Assembly (NCBI GenBank): GCA_035236585.1
Contig: CP141127.1
Span: 47,258,001-47,322,000 of the forward strand
DNA from: Warburgia ugandensis
Taxonomy: Eukaryota > Streptophyta > Magnoliopsida > Canellales > Canellaceae
DNA: 64,000 bases
Direction of reading: 5' to 3'
Shown here: positions 61,504 through 64,000 of the stretch, in pieces
Numbering within the stretch: the first letter of the stretch is position 1
How the letters are laid out: each line of letters opens with the position of its first letter
The notes under the pieces: model-generated
What the model saw: only the letters and a program-made list of their open reading frames with translations
The model's database searches: none
Told to the model about the DNA's origin: nothing
Program-made: the position numbers and the translations under genes

Positions 61504-63895
61504 ATGGACAAATATGCTTGGATGTCTACTACAAGAACATCAAAAGAATATGAGGAGGGTAGAGAAAACTTCATAGACTTTGCACTTAGGGTAGGTGTTG
61601 ATCATAATTGCATTCATTGTCCATGCTCAAAATGTGGAAACTTGAAAAAAGTAACTGTAGAGGTGTTGAGAGAACACTTGTGCTTTAATGGAATCGTTGA
61701 AAGCTATCACCCATTGTAGGAAGGGTTGGAGACAGTAGTATAGTTGTACCAATGTTTCGAGATGCATATGATGACTTATAAGATGATCCTAAACAATTTC
61801 ATGCTACATTAGAGGAAGCCAATGAGCCATTGTACCCTGTGTGTAATGATTATACCAAGCTGTCCATAGTGGTAGAACTTTACAACGTGAAATCAAGATT
61901 TAGTTTTTTAGATCAAGGTTTTACAGAAGTCTTAAAAGTAGTGGGAAAGATGCTACCGAACGATAATAAATTGGTGAGGTCCACATGGGAGGCAAAGAAA
62001 TCCATGGCTGCACTAGGATTGAAGTATGAGAAGATACATGCATGTCCCAATAATTGCATCTTGTATAGGAAGGAGCACAAGGATAAAACTATATGCCCAA
62101 CTTGTGGACAGCCAAGATGGAAGTTAAAGAAGAATTCAATTGAGACATTTACAAACATTCCTACAAAGGTTCTATGGTACTTTTCCCCTATTCCAAGGTT
62201 CAAAAGAATGTTTTGTATAACAAAAATAGTGAAGAAATTGGTGTGGCGTGCCAATGATAGAGTAGTTGATAGCTTTTCATGCTATCCAACAGATAGCCCA
62301 ACATGGAAACTTGTAGACTTCATGTGACCTAATTTTGGTGAAGAACCTAGAAACCTACAGCTAGCATTATCTATAGATGGGATTAATCCTGATAGTTCTA
62401 TGAGTAGCAAGTATAGTTATTGGCCCATTATATTAGTTTGTTACAACCTTCCGCCATCTCTATGCATGAAGAGGAAGTACATGATGCTAACTATGTTGAT
62501 ATTAGGTCCAAAGCGCCAAGAAATGACATTGACATGTACTTGTCTCACTTGATTGATGATCTTGAGACATTATGGGACGTAGGTGCAGAAGCATACGATG
62601 CATATAAGAAAGAATCATTCACCATAAAGGCTATACTATTGTGGATAGTAAGCGATTTCCCTGCGTATAATAATTTTTCTAGATGCACTGCGATGGGATA
62701 CAATGCTTGTGCTATTTGTAGTGATCAAACATGTGCTGTACAACTTAAACATGGTAGGAAAATGGCATTCCTTAAGCACAGAAGATGGTTGCACAAAGAC
62801 CATTCATATCGTTTTAATGGGTGTGTAGAGATTAGGACACCTCCAAAGATGTTAATAGAACAACAAGTATTGGAGCAGGTTAAAAACATCAATGTCTTAT
62901 GGGGAAAGAAGAAATCAAGTAAAGGTGCAAGTGAAAGTTATTATAGAAGTTGGTGGGTGAAGAAATCAATATTCTTTCATTTGCCATACTGGAAATCACT
63001 ACATGTACGCCATGTGCTTAATGTTATGCACATTGAGAAGAATGTGTACGAAAGCTTGACTGGTACATTGCTTAATATCCCAAGAAAAACAAAGGACGGA
63101 CTTGCAGCTCGCATGGATCTTATGAACATGGGTTTGAAGAGGAGGTTACACCCAATGGACAAGGGCAATCAAGGAACATACTTGGCTAAGGAAAATTTTA
63201 CTCTCGATAGAGAGGAGAGGAGAATAATGTGTAAAACCTTGTTTGAGCTCAAAGTCTCAGATGGCTACTCTTCAAACTTTAAAACCATTGTTTCCATGGA
63301 AGAGCTAAAATTAATGGGGATGAAGTCACACGTTTGTTATGCATTGATGCAACAACTACTGCCAGTAGCAATACGCTCGGTATTAGCTAACAAAGTTAAC
63401 AGAGCTATTATAAAATGTTGCTACTTCTTTAATGCTTTGTGCAAGAAGGTGGTGGATGTTTCAAAATTACAAGAAATGCAAGGTCATCTAGTGATAACTT
63501 TATGTGAGCTTGAGACAATATTTCCAATATCATGGTACACTTAACAGTGCACCTCATTGATGAGGTAAGACTTTGTGGGCCAGTTTACTTGTGATGGATG
63601 TATCCATTTGAGAGGTACTAAAATTTTTAAAAGAGTATGTACGTAATCACAACCAGCAAGAAGGGTGTATAGTCGAATGTTACATTGTAGAGGAAGTCGT
63701 GGAGTCTTGCACTGAGTACTTAGCAGGAGTGGATGCCATTGGAATCCCAAGAAAGAAATAATTAGTTGCATTTGATCCCAAGGTTGGTGAACCTCTATCT
63801 AGTGGTTGTGTATTGATCATTGACTATAAAGAACGAGACCAGGCACATCTTTATGTATTACGAAATGTTGATGAAGTCCAACCATACCTTGAGTA
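61504..63895 (+). pseudogene. TNP2-type CACTA transposase, N-terminal part
   Basis: ATG at 61504 starts MDKYAWMSTTRTSKEYEE, with CPCSKCGN in the plant transposase-associated domain. A TAG at 61717 replaces the usual Trp and a TAA lies at 61779. EANEPLYPVCNDYTKLSIVV, YEKIHACPNNCILYR and CPTCGQPRWK follow. A TGA at 62325 again stands for Trp. A frameshift near 62510 leads into the longest open part (to 63544), which carries the TNP2 core: DFPAYNNFSRC, KKSIFFHLPYWK, VMHIEKNVYESLTGTLLNI and KSHVCYALMQQLLPVAIR. Further frameshifts follow, then GCIVECYIVEEVVESCTEYL and RNVDEVQPYLE before a GTAAGT donor. The C-terminal exons would lie beyond the window. Confidence 0.8.
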
Positions 63896-64000
63896 AGTTA
63901 ATTATGCATGCATGCATATGTAAAATTTAATTGTTGATGGTTAATTACATTTTCTATGATTAATAGTATATTTATTTGTTTGTGTATATACGTGTACACA
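63896..64000 (+). other. Start of TNP2 intron, cut by window edge
   Basis: GTAAGTTAATTATGC follows the last codons of the exon. The matching intron in CACTA-1 is at 29466-29523 (minus strand). In CACTA-2 the same intron is the one entered by the LTR at 58503. Confidence 0.6.

Noticed and set aside
62420-63544. 374-codon open frame as an intact transposase gene
   Set aside because: It begins in the middle of the TNP2 core, its first ~30 residues are out of frame with the family, and upstream and downstream parts continue in other frames. It is a fragment of a pseudogene.

Overview
This window looks like repeat-dense nuclear DNA of a flowering plant. The main reasons are two related CACTA (En/Spm) DNA transposons with plant-type TNP2 and TnpA/Ptta proteins, and LTR retroelements primed by a tRNA-iMet type site (TGGTATCAGAGCC) with Del/Tekay-like termini. 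The background is AT-rich, broken by GC-rich islands that lie inside LTRs. I see no conventional host gene, no tRNA or rRNA gene and no CRISPR array. I cannot name the species.

Layout. 1-1687: unassigned AT-rich DNA. 1688-9163: a very long solo LTR (family 2, minus orientation, target-site duplication GATCA) interrupted from 5560 by a family 1 LTR. 9169-15735: unassigned AT-rich DNA with degenerate tandem repeats and hairpins. 15736-22608: element A, a family 1 LTR element on the plus strand (duplication CTTTT), internally deleted. 22785 to about 32765: CACTA-1, minus strand, with a decayed TnpA-Ulp1 gene and a decayed TNP2 gene. 32766-35004: unassigned. 35005-39873: a 4869-bp solo LTR of family 2 (duplication AATTT). 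39879-42716: unassigned. 42717-58502: CACTA-2, minus strand, split inside its TNP2 coding sequence by element B (49175-57932, family 1, minus strand, duplication ATAAT). 58503-61213: a truncated family 2 LTR ending in a small inverted piece of the same LTR end. 61504-63895: the N-terminal part of a TNP2 gene on the plus strand, running toward the window edge.

Element B is the most complete retroelement. It has two ~2.6-kb LTRs, a primer binding site, a polypurine tract and a 3.5-kb interior with no recognisable gag or pol, so it resembles a LARD (large retrotransposon derivative). All five family 1 LTR copies carry a TATA box, a GC-rich leader, a conserved 3' splice signal and a conserved AATATCGATATT palindrome. 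Four of the five also keep a usable 5' splice site. This suggests a 1.7-1.9 kb intron within the LTR-encoded leader.

The two CACTA copies share one architecture: TNP2 upstream, an internal cluster of subterminal-type repeats, a tandem array of ~190-bp units, then a TnpA-type gene whose C-terminus is a Ulp1/C48 peptidase-like domain. All the transposase genes carry stops or frameshifts and are treated as pseudogenes. The oddest structure is at the right end. The N-terminal part of a TNP2 gene lies on the plus strand and the complementary C-terminal exons lie on the minus strand, divided at the same intron, with the LTR fold-back between them.
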